From JAHEZL01 sp964406465 (GTDB lineage: Bacteria; Bacteroidota; Bacteroidia; Flavobacteriales_C; GCA-002722245): a stretch of 64,000 nucleotides of DNA. The position numbers and the translations under genes are program-made. Every line of letters starts with the position of its first letter. Position 1 is the stretch's first letter. The notes under the pieces were generated by a model. The model saw only the letters and a program-made list of their open reading frames with translations, did not search any database and was not told the origin of the DNA. Below are positions 34,234 to 43,087 of the stretch, piece after piece. The stretch covers positions 286,535 to 350,534 of the forward strand of contig CAYORT010000001.1 of assembly GCA_964406465.1 (NCBI GenBank), given 5' to 3'.

Positions 34234-36672
34234 TTATCTGCCTAATAATTTTTGAAAGAAAGTTTTTTTCTTTTTTGAGTGCTTTGGTTTTTCCTCTTCA
34301 TAATAGCCATAGCCATATCCATAACCGTAACCATAGCCGTACCCATAACCATAGCCCGATCCATACCCGTATCCATAGCTATCTCGCTTCGCCCTTTCAC
34401 CAGCACCGTTTAAAATAAGGGAAATGTTCTTCAATTTATTCTCCTCTTTAAGGTGATTGATGTTTTGTAAGAATATTTTTTTCGATACCCCCGCTCTTAA
34501 TATGTAAATTGGGAAATCGGCTTTAGTGATAATTGGTAAGGCATCGGTTACAATACCGATCGGTGGATTATCGATAACAATGAAGTCATACTTTGTTTTT
34601 AGGTAGTTAATGACCTCGGTCATTTTCGGACTAATAACCAACTCAGAAGGATTGGGAGGAATTGGTCCGGCGGTAATGAAGTGCAGATTTTCCAAGCTAC
34701 TTCTTTGAATTGAATCATCAATACTAACTCTATTGATCAATACAGTACTCATCCCCACTGTATTTTGAGCGTTAAAACCAATGTGTGTTTTTGGTTTTCT
34801 CATGTCTAAGTCGAGAATTATTACCTTTTTACCTGAAAAGGCTATAATACCACCTAAGTTAATTGCCACAAATGTTTTCCCCTCTCCACTTATTGTTGAA
34901 GTCACCGCGATTACTTTGCAGCCTTCCCCTTGCAATAAGAATTGAAGATTTGACCTCACCGAACGGAATGCTTCCGTCATAAGCGATTTAGGATTTTTAT
35001 CTACCAGTAATTGAGAAACAGGAATACTTTCTTTGTATTCGGGTATCATACCTAAAATTGTAACTTCATTTGTATACTTTACAATATCACCAATCATTGC
35101 GATAGTGTTATGCAGCAAGTATCGTGTAACAATAATTGCAATACTCAATACCAATGCAATCGTTAAAAAAGTAATGTATGTTATTCTGGTTCTTGGTTCA
35201 ATAGGAACAATGTTAGGGTATGCATATTCTAAAATATCTGTGTTCGATACAAATCCTGCCTTTACCATTTCATACTCAGATTTCTTTTGCAAAAGTTTAG
35301 AATAGTAATCCTGACTAATTTCGTACATCCTTTGAACCTGAAGAATCTCTTGGTTGTTCATTGGTTTTTTCTTTTCCTGACTCACCTCTGCAACAACCAT
35401 TGAGTTTTTTTGATTCATTAATGAGTTGTACTCGTCGTCAAGTTTTTCAATTGCGATATCTATATTCTCGAAGATGACTTTCTTTTTTAAAGTTATTTGA
35501 TAATCTAACTCTTTAATAGGGCCGCTATTTTCCTTGAATTGATATTCTAATTCTTTTCTTTTAGATAAATCAAGTTGTAAATCTTGAATGCTTTGTATTA
35601 ACGGAGCAGCATACGGAGAAGACAGCATGGGCGCATAAATGTAATTGTCTTTCTTACCTGTGATTTTTTTCTTGTAATCTTTTAATGCTTCGGCTTCAAA
35701 CTTAACCAATTGCAATGCCTCACTTATCTTTTCATTCTTTGCATCCTGCATACTTTGGTAAACAAACGGATTGGCAGCTGCTGGAGCAGCTTGATCTTCA
35801 ATTCCATAAGGCTCTAAAATTTTTGAATACTCGTTAATTTTGTCATTAATTAGAGAAAGTTGGTCGTTTGTAAAGGCAATCATTTGATTGGCACTTTCTC
35901 CTTTTTTCTCTACATTATATTTTAAAAATTCAGCTGCAACTGAATTTGCTAAATCGGCACATTTGTTAGGATGGTTCGTAATAAAAGATAGGTCAATAGT
36001 TTTAGCTTCTTCGTTTAAAACGTTGGCAGAAAATTGAGACATTGTAGTAGCAAGAATTTCTTCCTCGCTTAAGATTTTGAAAAATAGAGGGTCTTTGTAC
36101 TCAATTAACTTTGAATACCCCATTTGAGAGCAATTTATTTTCATTTCAACTCCCGGTAAACTTGCCCAAGAATTAATTGGGAAAATGTATTCGTATGGTG
36201 TTTCACCGATATTATAATTCAACTGAACTTTTTCATCGGGAAGAAATTTTACATTGAAATTTATGGCATAAACGGCTGGGTTTTTAATCTGTGCAAATAC
36301 CTCATACAATGAGCTTTTGTATTGCTCTGTATTCAAAAATGCACCTTCTGAAAAATAACTAAATCTTAATGGTAAGTTTTTTAATGCTCTTTTGAACAAG
36401 GTTTTTGATCTGATCAATTCAATTTCACCAGCAAGAGCCATTTCGTAAATGTTCTCAAACTGCATGATTTTGTTTACATTATTGTTTTCACCAATTTTTA
36501 CAACGGTATTTGATTGATAGATGGGCACAGTATACCTATTATATAATGCCGCTGAAATATAGGCAGATGTAAGTAGGAAAATAGTCCACGGCATGCACGC
36601 CTCAACAATCTTGAGTACTAAATGAATATCAAAATCATCATTAAGAATAGATATATTTTTCTTCGCTGCCAT
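34234..36672 (-). CDS. Wzc-like polysaccharide copolymerase / bacterial tyrosine kinase
   Basis: An 812-residue inner-membrane protein controlling polymerisation and export of exopolysaccharide. The first membrane helix is near residues 28-45; the Wzz-type periplasmic region with coiled coils runs to about 490; the second helix is near 498-520. The cytoplasmic BY-kinase domain has Walker A SGEGKT (595-600), Walker A' ILDLDMRKPK (619-628) and Walker B FIVIDNPP (697-704). The tail (766-789) is an almost pure Tyr-Gly repeat, the expected autophosphorylation cluster but unusually regular, followed by a Lys-rich end. It is adjacent to the Wza-like gene (2-nt gap), its usual partner. Confidence 0.95.
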   Translation of the reverse strand: MAAKKNISILNDDFDIHLVLKIVEACMPWTIFLLTSAYISAALYNRYTVPIYQSNTVVKIGENNNVNKIMQFENIYEMALAGEIELIRSKTLFKRALKNLPLRFSYFSEGAFLNTEQYKSSLYEVFAQIKNPAVYAINFNVKFLPDEKVQLNYNIGETPYEYIFPINSWASLPGVEMKINCSQMGYSKLIEYKDPLFFKILSEEEILATTMSQFSANVLNEEAKTIDLSFITNHPNKCADLANSVAAEFLKYNVEKKGESANQMIAFTNDQLSLINDKINEYSKILEPYGIEDQAAPAAANPFVYQSMQDAKNEKISEALQLVKFEAEALKDYKKKITGKKDNYIYAPMLSSPYAAPLIQSIQDLQLDLSKRKELEYQFKENSGPIKELDYQITLKKKVIFENIDIAIEKLDDEYNSLMNQKNSMVVAEVSQEKKKPMNNQEILQVQRMYEISQDYYSKLLQKKSEYEMVKAGFVSNTDILEYAYPNIVPIEPRTRITYITFLTIALVLSIAIIVTRYLLHNTIAMIGDIVKYTNEVTILGMIPEYKESIPVSQLLVDKNPKSLMTEAFRSVRSNLQFLLQGEGCKVIAVTSTISGEGKTFVAINLGGIIAFSGKKVIILDLDMRKPKTHIGFNAQNTVGMSTVLINRVSIDDSIQRSSLENLHFITAGPIPPNPSELVISPKMTEVINYLKTKYDFIVIDNPPIGIVTDALPIITKADFPIYILRAGVSKKIFLQNINHLKEENKLKNISLILNGAGERAKRDSYGYGYGSGYGYGYGYGYGYGYGYGYYEEEKPKHSKKKKTFFQKLLGR
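34306..34377 (-). repeat. Tyr-Gly coding repeat at the kinase C-terminus
   Basis: A hexanucleotide-like tandem tract encoding alternating Tyr and Gly (residues about 766-789 of the Wzc-like kinase), with synonymous variation between TAT/TAC and GGx codons. Slipped-strand length change in units of six bases would keep the frame. Confidence 0.8.
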
Positions 36673-36674
36673 TG

Positions 36675-37502
36675 CTATTTTTTGGTAATCAAATTATAAA
36701 TAAGAAAAATACTTAATACACTCGAAACTAATCCTGTTACGGATCCAATGTCTTGTGAAATAGAATATCCATAGTTGATAACCGGATCTATGTAAACTAT
36801 ATCGCCAGCTTGCATTATGATATCGGCATCTTTAAGACCGTCTATTTTCGATAGATCAACCAAGTAAATAGTTGGGTTTTTAAGATCACCTCTAATTATC
36901 TTTATTTTGCTTGCATAGTTCTGACCGTTATTAGCCATGTTATTTCCTCCTAAAGCACCCGTAGATCCAGCAACACCTCCAGATTTTGCCAGCACTTCAA
37001 AGAGGGTAGAGTTTTCGTTTTCCAAAGTTACTTCATTTGCGAAGGAGCCCCCTTTGAACATAAAAATTCTCTTATTGGTAATCTCAACAATCACAAATGG
37101 ATTTACAAAAAATTGCTGAAACTTGGTTTCAAGCATTTCTTCGGTTTCCTTTACTGTTAAACCTAAAACATTAACCTCTCCTAGAACAGGCATTTTTATA
37201 TTGCCATCTGGACGCACTTTAAATTCAATGAAATTTTGAACAGCACTGTTGCCCTGTATACCAATTTCTTGATTTCCTAAAATACTTGCTAATTTGAAAC
37301 CATCATTGGTGTATAAACTAAATCTTACTACATCATTTACTGCAATTCTGTAAGGTTCAATTTTAACCGAATCTGGAAATTTTGCGAATTGATAATCCTT
37401 AGGCGTTTTAAGCATTCTGCCCGGATTCAAAGTGATACAAGACGACAAACTAGCCGCAGCAAATATCACCAGAATCAATTTTTTTAATAGTTTAATTTTC
37501 AC
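36675..37502 (-). CDS. Wza-like polysaccharide export lipoprotein
   Basis: A 275-residue outer-membrane export channel protein. The signal ends in lipobox LSSC (Cys22). The PES domain lies around residues 50-125 (IAVNDVVRFSLYTNDG, VRPDGNIKMPVLGEV, TVKETEEMLETKF), followed by an SLBB-like segment (IFMFKGGSFANEV, AGDIVYIDP). A final hydrophobic stretch (about 248-270) is shared with many Bacteroidota homologues and differs from E. coli Wza. It partners the Wzc-like kinase downstream. The start overlaps the glycosyltransferase stop by 4 nt (ATGA). Confidence 0.93.
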   Translation of the reverse strand: MKIKLLKKLILVIFAAASLSSCITLNPGRMLKTPKDYQFAKFPDSVKIEPYRIAVNDVVRFSLYTNDGFKLASILGNQEIGIQGNSAVQNFIEFKVRPDGNIKMPVLGEVNVLGLTVKETEEMLETKFQQFFVNPFVIVEITNKRIFMFKGGSFANEVTLENENSTLFEVLAKSGGVAGSTGALGGNNMANNGQNYASKIKIIRGDLKNPTIYLVDLSKIDGLKDADIIMQAGDIVYIDPVINYGYSISQDIGSVTGLVSSVLSIFLIYNLITKK

Positions 37503-38683
37503 TTCAATAATGAGCTATAAAGTTTATCAATATCTTTTACCAATCTGGTATAATGAAATTTCTCTTTCACACTTTCCCAACCAGCCTTTTGCATTTTTGT
37601 TCTTAACTCGTCGTTTTCCAATAACTCCAAAAGTTGGGCACTGTATTTTTCTAAATCTCCCACTTCACAAAGTAAGCCCGTTTTGCCTTCCATCACTATA
37701 TTTTCAACTCCTCCAACTTTAGTGCTTAAAACCGGATTGTTAGCGGCTTGCGCTTCAATTAAACTTACCGGAGTACCCTCATTTAAAGAACATAAAGCAA
37801 CAATGTCTAAGCCAGCATTCACCACATCAATCTCCTTTATCCACGATGTAAACGTAAGACTACATTTGGACTTTTCAAAATTTTCGGTACATATGCTCAT
37901 TCCCAGTTCTTTAGCTAGGTTTTCTACTTTCGTCCTGTCCTCTCCATCACCCACGATAAATGCGCGTATTTTTTTTGTGGTTTTATCACTTGCCGATTTC
38001 CACGCTCTAATAAACATTTCGTGGTTTTTGATTGGCACAATTCTACCAATGATTCCCACTGCTATCTCATCATCTGCTAAGTTGTACTTGCTTCTGAAGC
38101 TTTTTCTCTTTGCTTCGTAATCTTCTTGAAATCGGCTGAGGTCGAAGCCTAAAGGGATAACTTCTATTTTTTCTGGCGGACAAATTCTGTGGATAGTGCC
38201 CAACTCATATTTCTGACGCTCACTAATAGCAATAATCTTGGTGCTTTTAGCAGCCAAATTCCTTTCTATATTCTTAAAAACAGAGGTTTTGGCCTTGTTG
38301 AAATACGAGTGAAATACGTGTCCGTGAAACGTATGTAAAATCACAGGTACTTTTGCGTTGTAAGCAGCCAATCTTCCTATTGTGCCTGCCTTTGCTGCGT
38401 GAGTATGAACGATATCGGGCTTAAACTCCTCAATTATATTTTTAAGTTTTCTGTAAACAAAATAGTCGTTCAAAGGATTTATGGAACGACGCATTTCGGG
38501 AATGATCAAGGGATGTAAACCCAACTCATTCAACACGTGCAAAGAGCTTTCTTCATGATCTTCCTTTTCACCACCTATGAGCAAAGTCTCGTAGTTCGAA
38601 GGCAGGTATTTGCTAAGATAAGCCGCGTTAAAGGTAGGTCCACCTATATTAAATCTGTTGATTATCCTTAAAACCTTTGGCAT
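37499..38683 (-). CDS. Glycosyltransferase family 4 (GT-B)
   Basis: A 394-residue retaining GT-B enzyme. The N-terminal domain has RIINRFNIGGPTFNA and VHTHAAKAGTIGR; the C-terminal nucleotide-sugar domain has IGIIGRIVPIKNHEM and SLNEGTPVSLIEAQA with the usual E-x7-E arrangement. It likely adds a sugar to the lipid-linked repeat made in this locus. It overlaps the wza-like start by 4 nt and follows asnB by 32 nt, all on the minus strand. Confidence 0.92.
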   Translation of the reverse strand: MPKVLRIINRFNIGGPTFNAAYLSKYLPSNYETLLIGGEKEDHEESSLHVLNELGLHPLIIPEMRRSINPLNDYFVYRKLKNIIEEFKPDIVHTHAAKAGTIGRLAAYNAKVPVILHTFHGHVFHSYFNKAKTSVFKNIERNLAAKSTKIIAISERQKYELGTIHRICPPEKIEVIPLGFDLSRFQEDYEAKRKSFRSKYNLADDEIAVGIIGRIVPIKNHEMFIRAWKSASDKTTKKIRAFIVGDGEDRTKVENLAKELGMSICTENFEKSKCSLTFTSWIKEIDVVNAGLDIVALCSLNEGTPVSLIEAQAANNPVLSTKVGGVENIVMEGKTGLLCEVGDLEKYSAQLLELLENDELRTKMQKAGWESVKEKFHYTRLVKDIDKLYSSLLK

Positions 38684-38715
38684 TTCGCGGTAAAATTATT
38701 GTTACGCGAAAGTAA

Positions 38716-40602
38716 TCAATTTATCCACTTCTTCCACCAATATTGAAAGACAATTAATCCCCAGATATGGGCTGTGGCGTCTTGCGGACTAGAACTGTTC
38801 AGTTTTGCTTTTAGTTGTTCTATTTTCTCTGGATTGAAAATTCCTTGTTTTTCTATCAGTTCTTTTGATAGTAAATCGTTGTTAATCATAGACTTTAAGT
38901 CGTTTCTAAACCATGAAAGTAAGGGGACTTCAAATCCGTGTTTTGGTCGTTTGTACAAGCGTTCGGGTAAGACGTCTTTAAAAGTGTCTTGCAGTATTCG
39001 CTTGCGATGTGTGCTGCATATTTTGTAATCTTCTGGTAATGAGAATACAAAGTTCACCAATTCATGATCCAAGAATGGAACCCTAACCTCTAAACTATTG
39101 GCCATCGACATGCGATCTACCTTGGTTAGCATATCTCCCGGCAAAACCATATTCATGTCGGCCAACAATACTTCGTTGAAGTCGCCATCTTGGGTAAATC
39201 CTTTTAATAATTTGTTTTTTTCGTCCTGGTACAAACTCTGTTCAAACGATACTTTTAAAAATTCTTTGGCCGATTCTTCGTTCATCAAACCTGCCCATTG
39301 CCAATATCTTTCCGAAGAACTTAATTTTGCCGCCGATGAAAATTTATCAAATTGTCTGATTTTATTTCCAATAGAACTGTTTCTCGATTGCGGCAAGTTT
39401 TTCCAAAGCCAGCCAAAATTATTAATGATGCTGCCTGCTGCCGATGGATGTCGCATGATATATTCGGCCTTGTGCTTGTTGTAGCCAGAAAATAGTTCAT
39501 CTGCGCCATCTCCCGAAAGGGCAACCGTTACTTTTTGACGTGTTTCTCTGCTCAAAATGTACACTGCCAAGGCCGATGAATCGGCAAATGGCTCATCGGT
39601 ATATTCCAATACTTCCTCTAAAACATTGTATAAATCTTTGTTGGTGAGTTTAAAAACGGTGTGATTGGTATTGAATTTTTTTGCTACTTCTTCTGCATAT
39701 GCTGTTTCGTCAAACAAGGGCTCATCTTGGTATCCAATAGAAAAGGTATTCAACTTTTCTGTTTTTTTACTGGCTAAAGCAGTTACTATCGATGAATCTG
39801 TGCCCCCGCTCAAAAATGCTCCCAAAGGTACATCGGCGATCATCCTTCTTTCTACCGATTTATCCAACAATTCCATCAATTTCTTTTGTGCCTCAGGGTA
39901 AGAAAGATTGCTGTATTCTCCTCTTGTAACTGGTATTTGGTAGTATTTCGAAATTTTTAATTCGTTGTTTTTTATCAACGCATAATGCCCTTGCTCCAGT
40001 TGTCGGGCATTCTTAAAAATACATTGATTGCCTGGTATGTAATTGAACTGCAAGAATTGGTATAAGGCAGTAAAATTGATGTCTTTTTTGATATCGAAAG
40101 CCATGATGGATTTCAATTCACTGCCGAACAAAATCTTATGTTCATCCTGATAGATATATAAAGGCTTTATTCCGTATCTATCTCTGGCTATAAAAACAGA
40201 ACCATCTCTTTTATCAAGAATAGCAAAGGCAAAAAATCCAACAAATTGGTCGATGCATTTTTCTTTTTCCTTTTTGTACAACTCCAGTAAAACCTCGGTG
40301 TCTGAATGTGTTCTAAATTTAATCCCTTCTTTTTCTAACGGAATTCTCAGCTCCTTAAAATTGTAAATCTCACCATTGAAAACCAGTACATGATTTCCAT
40401 CTTCGTGCACGAAAGGCTGACTAGCGGCCGCACTGGTATCCATAATGGATAAACGCGCGTGTCCTAAGCCAACCTTATCATGAACAAAGGTCCCTTGGCT
40501 ATCGGGACCTCTTTTGTTCATTGCTTTTACCGATGCGCTCAGCTGAGCGATATCGTTTTGCGATAAAGTTTGTTTACTTATTATGCCGCTAATTCCACAC
40601 AT
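38716..40602 (-). CDS. asnB: Asparagine synthetase (glutamine-hydrolysing)
   Basis: A 628-residue AsnB-type amidotransferase. Cys2 of MCGISGII is the glutaminase nucleophile. The ATP-pyrophosphatase loop FLSGGTDSS begins the synthetase domain, and ALSGDGADELFSGY follows. Its position at the head of an exopolysaccharide block is common in bacteria, where such enzymes may amidate a uronic acid rather than make free asparagine; the sequence alone does not separate the two roles. The M42 peptidase gene ends directly before this gene with no spacer. Confidence 0.95.
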   Translation of the reverse strand: MCGISGIISKQTLSQNDIAQLSASVKAMNKRGPDSQGTFVHDKVGLGHARLSIMDTSAAASQPFVHEDGNHVLVFNGEIYNFKELRIPLEKEGIKFRTHSDTEVLLELYKKEKEKCIDQFVGFFAFAILDKRDGSVFIARDRYGIKPLYIYQDEHKILFGSELKSIMAFDIKKDINFTALYQFLQFNYIPGNQCIFKNARQLEQGHYALIKNNELKISKYYQIPVTRGEYSNLSYPEAQKKLMELLDKSVERRMIADVPLGAFLSGGTDSSIVTALASKKTEKLNTFSIGYQDEPLFDETAYAEEVAKKFNTNHTVFKLTNKDLYNVLEEVLEYTDEPFADSSALAVYILSRETRQKVTVALSGDGADELFSGYNKHKAEYIMRHPSAAGSIINNFGWLWKNLPQSRNSSIGNKIRQFDKFSSAAKLSSSERYWQWAGLMNEESAKEFLKVSFEQSLYQDEKNKLLKGFTQDGDFNEVLLADMNMVLPGDMLTKVDRMSMANSLEVRVPFLDHELVNFVFSLPEDYKICSTHRKRILQDTFKDVLPERLYKRPKHGFEVPLLSWFRNDLKSMINNDLLSKELIEKQGIFNPEKIEQLKAKLNSSSPQDATAHIWGLIVFQYWWKKWIN

Positions 40603-41718
40603 CTATATTTTCGAAAAATATCTGAAATCTTGATTGTTCTTAATCGTTTTTACCGATTCTAAAATCAACTTAATTACGTTTTCCACATCGTCTCTGTGCG
40701 AAGCCTCAACAGTGGTGTGCATGTATCTTAACGGAATGGAAATCAAAGCAGAAGGAACACCGCCAATTGAATAAGCAAAAGCATCGGTATCTGTTCCTGT
40801 GGCGCGAGATGCAGCTAATCTTTGGAAAGGTATTTTGTTTTTTCCAGCAACGTCTTTGATGAGTTTTAAAAGGTTGTTGTGAACGGCCGGACCAGTTGTT
40901 AAAACCGGACCTTTTCCACATCTGGTATCACCTTGTTCTTTGATGTTGATTAATGGCGTTCCGGTGTCGTGACAAACGTCGGTTACTATGGCAACATTCG
41001 GACGAATAGTTTCAGTAATCATTTGAGCACCTCTCAATCCAACCTCCTCTTGCACCGCATTCACGATGTATAAGCCAAATGGCAATTTAGTTTTCGATTC
41101 TTTCAACAATCTCGCTACTTCGGCGATGATAAAACCACCCAAACGGTTGTCTAATGCGCGACCAACAAAATATTTTTGATTCAAGATGATGAATTCATCT
41201 TCATATGTAACAACATCACCCACATTGATTCCTAATTTTTCTACTTCTTCTTTCGATTCAGCTCCACAATCTAACCAAATGTTTGTTGATTTAGGTGTTT
41301 CTTCTTTACCGTCGATTCTTGTATGAATAGCAGGCCAGCCGAAAACCGCCTTAACAATTCCTTTTTCAGTATGAATATTTACTCTTTTTGAAGGTGCAAT
41401 TTGATGATCGCTACCACCATTTCTTCTCAAATAAATGAATCCTTCTTTGGTGATTAAATGCACGAACCAAGAAATTTCATCGGCATGCGCCTCAATCACT
41501 ACTTTGTATTTTGCTTCGGGGTTGATAATGGCAGCAACAGAACCGTAATTGTCAACCGTGTAAGTGTCAACATATGGCTTGATATATTTCAACCATAATT
41601 TTTGTCCTTCGGCTTCAAATCCAGTAGGAGAGGGGTTATTGATATAGGCTTCTAAGAAGTCGAGAGATTTTTGAGTTAAAATGCTTTTCGGTTTTTTTTC
41701 TGCTTTAGCTTTTGCCAT
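40603..41718 (-). CDS. M42-family metallo-aminopeptidase
   Basis: A dinuclear metal aminopeptidase of the M42 type (glutamyl aminopeptidase / TET-like), 371 residues from the ATG at 41718; a TTG six codons upstream is possible but less likely. Metal and catalytic segments are EAHADEISW (first His-x-Asp), GRALDNRLGG (bridging Asp), QEEVGLRGA (catalytic Glu pair) and DVCHDTG. The basic, Lys-rich N-terminus (AKAKAEKKPK) is unusual but not informative. No signal peptide, so cytosolic peptide trimming is expected. It is directly upstream of asnB on the same strand. Confidence 0.93.
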   Translation of the reverse strand: MAKAKAEKKPKSILTQKSLDFLEAYINNPSPTGFEAEGQKLWLKYIKPYVDTYTVDNYGSVAAIINPEAKYKVVIEAHADEISWFVHLITKEGFIYLRRNGGSDHQIAPSKRVNIHTEKGIVKAVFGWPAIHTRIDGKEETPKSTNIWLDCGAESKEEVEKLGINVGDVVTYEDEFIILNQKYFVGRALDNRLGGFIIAEVARLLKESKTKLPFGLYIVNAVQEEVGLRGAQMITETIRPNVAIVTDVCHDTGTPLINIKEQGDTRCGKGPVLTTGPAVHNNLLKLIKDVAGKNKIPFQRLAASRATGTDTDAFAYSIGGVPSALISIPLRYMHTTVEASHRDDVENVIKLILESVKTIKNNQDFRYFSKI

Positions 41719-41854
41719 AATTGTGATTTTTAACAAAAATAATTAACTGGGTAAAAAAGGAAAGTAAAAAAGCAAAAACTTCTTACCGTTTAAGTGTTAA
41801 CTTCTTTGGCGATAAAAATGTTTATCTATCTTTAAAATCATAATCACATTTTTC

Positions 41855-42838
41855 ATGCATGTTTTAATTGTAGATAACGGAAAAATTCCTGCTGTAAATT
41901 ATGGCGGAACAGAGCGTGTCATTTGGTATTTAGGAAAAGAGTTGTTGAAACTTGGGCATCAATTGACGTATCTCGTTAAAGAAGGCTCTACATGTGATTT
42001 TGCAAAGGTGATAATTCGAGATCATACAAAATCTATTGCTTCACAAATTCCACAAGATATAGATGTTGTTCATTTTAATTTTTCACCAAAAGAGGAAATA
42101 AATGTGCCATACATCGTAACTGTTCACGGCAACAGTAATGACAAAAATGAGTTTGACGAAAATTCGGTTTTTGTATCAAGTAATCACGCCGAAAGATATG
42201 GCTCAAATTCTTTTGTTTACAATGGTTTGGATTGGAATGATTACGGCAAAGCTGATTTAAATAACGAAAGAAAATATTTTCATTTTTTAGCGAAAGCTGC
42301 ATGGCGAGTTAAGAATGTGAAAGGTGCAATTTCTGTGGTGGAGAAAACAACCAATGAAAAATTGCATGTGATTGGAGGAACACGATTAAATATTTCAATG
42401 GGTTTTCGATTTACAACAAGTTTGCGAGTTAGATTTCATGGAATGTTGGGCGGACAAGATAAACTGGCTGTTTTGCAAAAGTCGAAAGGTTTGATATTCC
42501 CTGTTTTGTGGAATGAGCCCTTCGGTTTATCTATTGTAGAGAGTCTGTATTTCGGTTGTCCGGTTTTCGCCACACCATACGGCTCTCTGCCAGAAATCGT
42601 GAATAAAGAAATCGGATTTTTATCCTCACATTCATCCGAGTTAGCTGAAGCTCTTCAACATTCTTCGCAATACGATCGCAAAAAATGTCACGAATATGCT
42701 GTTGAGTTTTTTAATTCTGCAAAGATGGCTAGCAATTATATCGAAAAGTATGAAGCAGTGCTAAATGGCAAGAAATTGAATGAAATGAAACCGCAATTAA
42801 AAGTAATTCAAAACGAAAGATTTTTGCCTTGGGATTAA
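41855..42838 (+). CDS. Glycosyltransferase family 4
   Basis: A 327-residue GT-B transferase, shorter than many GT4 enzymes. The N-terminal part has NYGGTERVIWYLGKELLKLG and the C-terminal donor-binding part has FPVLWNEPFGLSIVES with the family E-x7-E. A conserved VHGNS segment lies near residue 90. It stands alone on the plus strand between divergent M42 and convergent NFU genes (4-nt overlap at the stops). Donor and acceptor are unknown. Confidence 0.88.
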   Translation: MHVLIVDNGKIPAVNYGGTERVIWYLGKELLKLGHQLTYLVKEGSTCDFAKVIIRDHTKSIASQIPQDIDVVHFNFSPKEEINVPYIVTVHGNSNDKNEFDENSVFVSSNHAERYGSNSFVYNGLDWNDYGKADLNNERKYFHFLAKAAWRVKNVKGAISVVEKTTNEKLHVIGGTRLNISMGFRFTTSLRVRFHGMLGGQDKLAVLQKSKGLIFPVLWNEPFGLSIVESLYFGCPVFATPYGSLPEIVNKEIGFLSSHSSELAEALQHSSQYDRKKCHEYAVEFFNSAKMASNYIEKYEAVLNGKKLNEMKPQLKVIQNERFLPWD

Positions 42839-43077
42839 ACCCCAATTGCTTCTATGCTTGTTACTTCAGGAACGTCTCTTCTAATGTTTTCTTCAATGCC
42901 TGCTTTAAAGGTCATTCTATTCATTGAACAATCTTTACATGCGCCAATGAATTCTAGTTTTAGGTTATAATCAGCAGTAAATTCTACCACCTTAACATCA
43001 CCGCCGTCGGCGTGTAAAAACGGACGAATTTTCGTTAATGAATCTTCTACTTTCTGTAACACTTCACTATAGCTCAT
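42835..43077 (-). CDS. NFU-domain (NifU C-terminal-like) Fe-S scaffold protein
   Basis: An 80-residue stand-alone NFU domain that binds and transfers a [4Fe-4S] cluster. The diagnostic CxxC is Cys47-x-x-Cys50 in GACKDCSMNRMT, preceded by HADGGDVKVVEF. It follows the Mrp ATPase gene by 10 nt on the same strand, an arrangement that points to joint work in Fe-S protein maturation. Its stop overlaps the convergent glycosyltransferase by 4 nt. Confidence 0.94.
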   Translation of the reverse strand: MSYSEVLQKVEDSLTKIRPFLHADGGDVKVVEFTADYNLKLEFIGACKDCSMNRMTFKAGIEENIRRDVPEVTSIEAIGV

Positions 43078-43087
43078 AGTTTGAATT

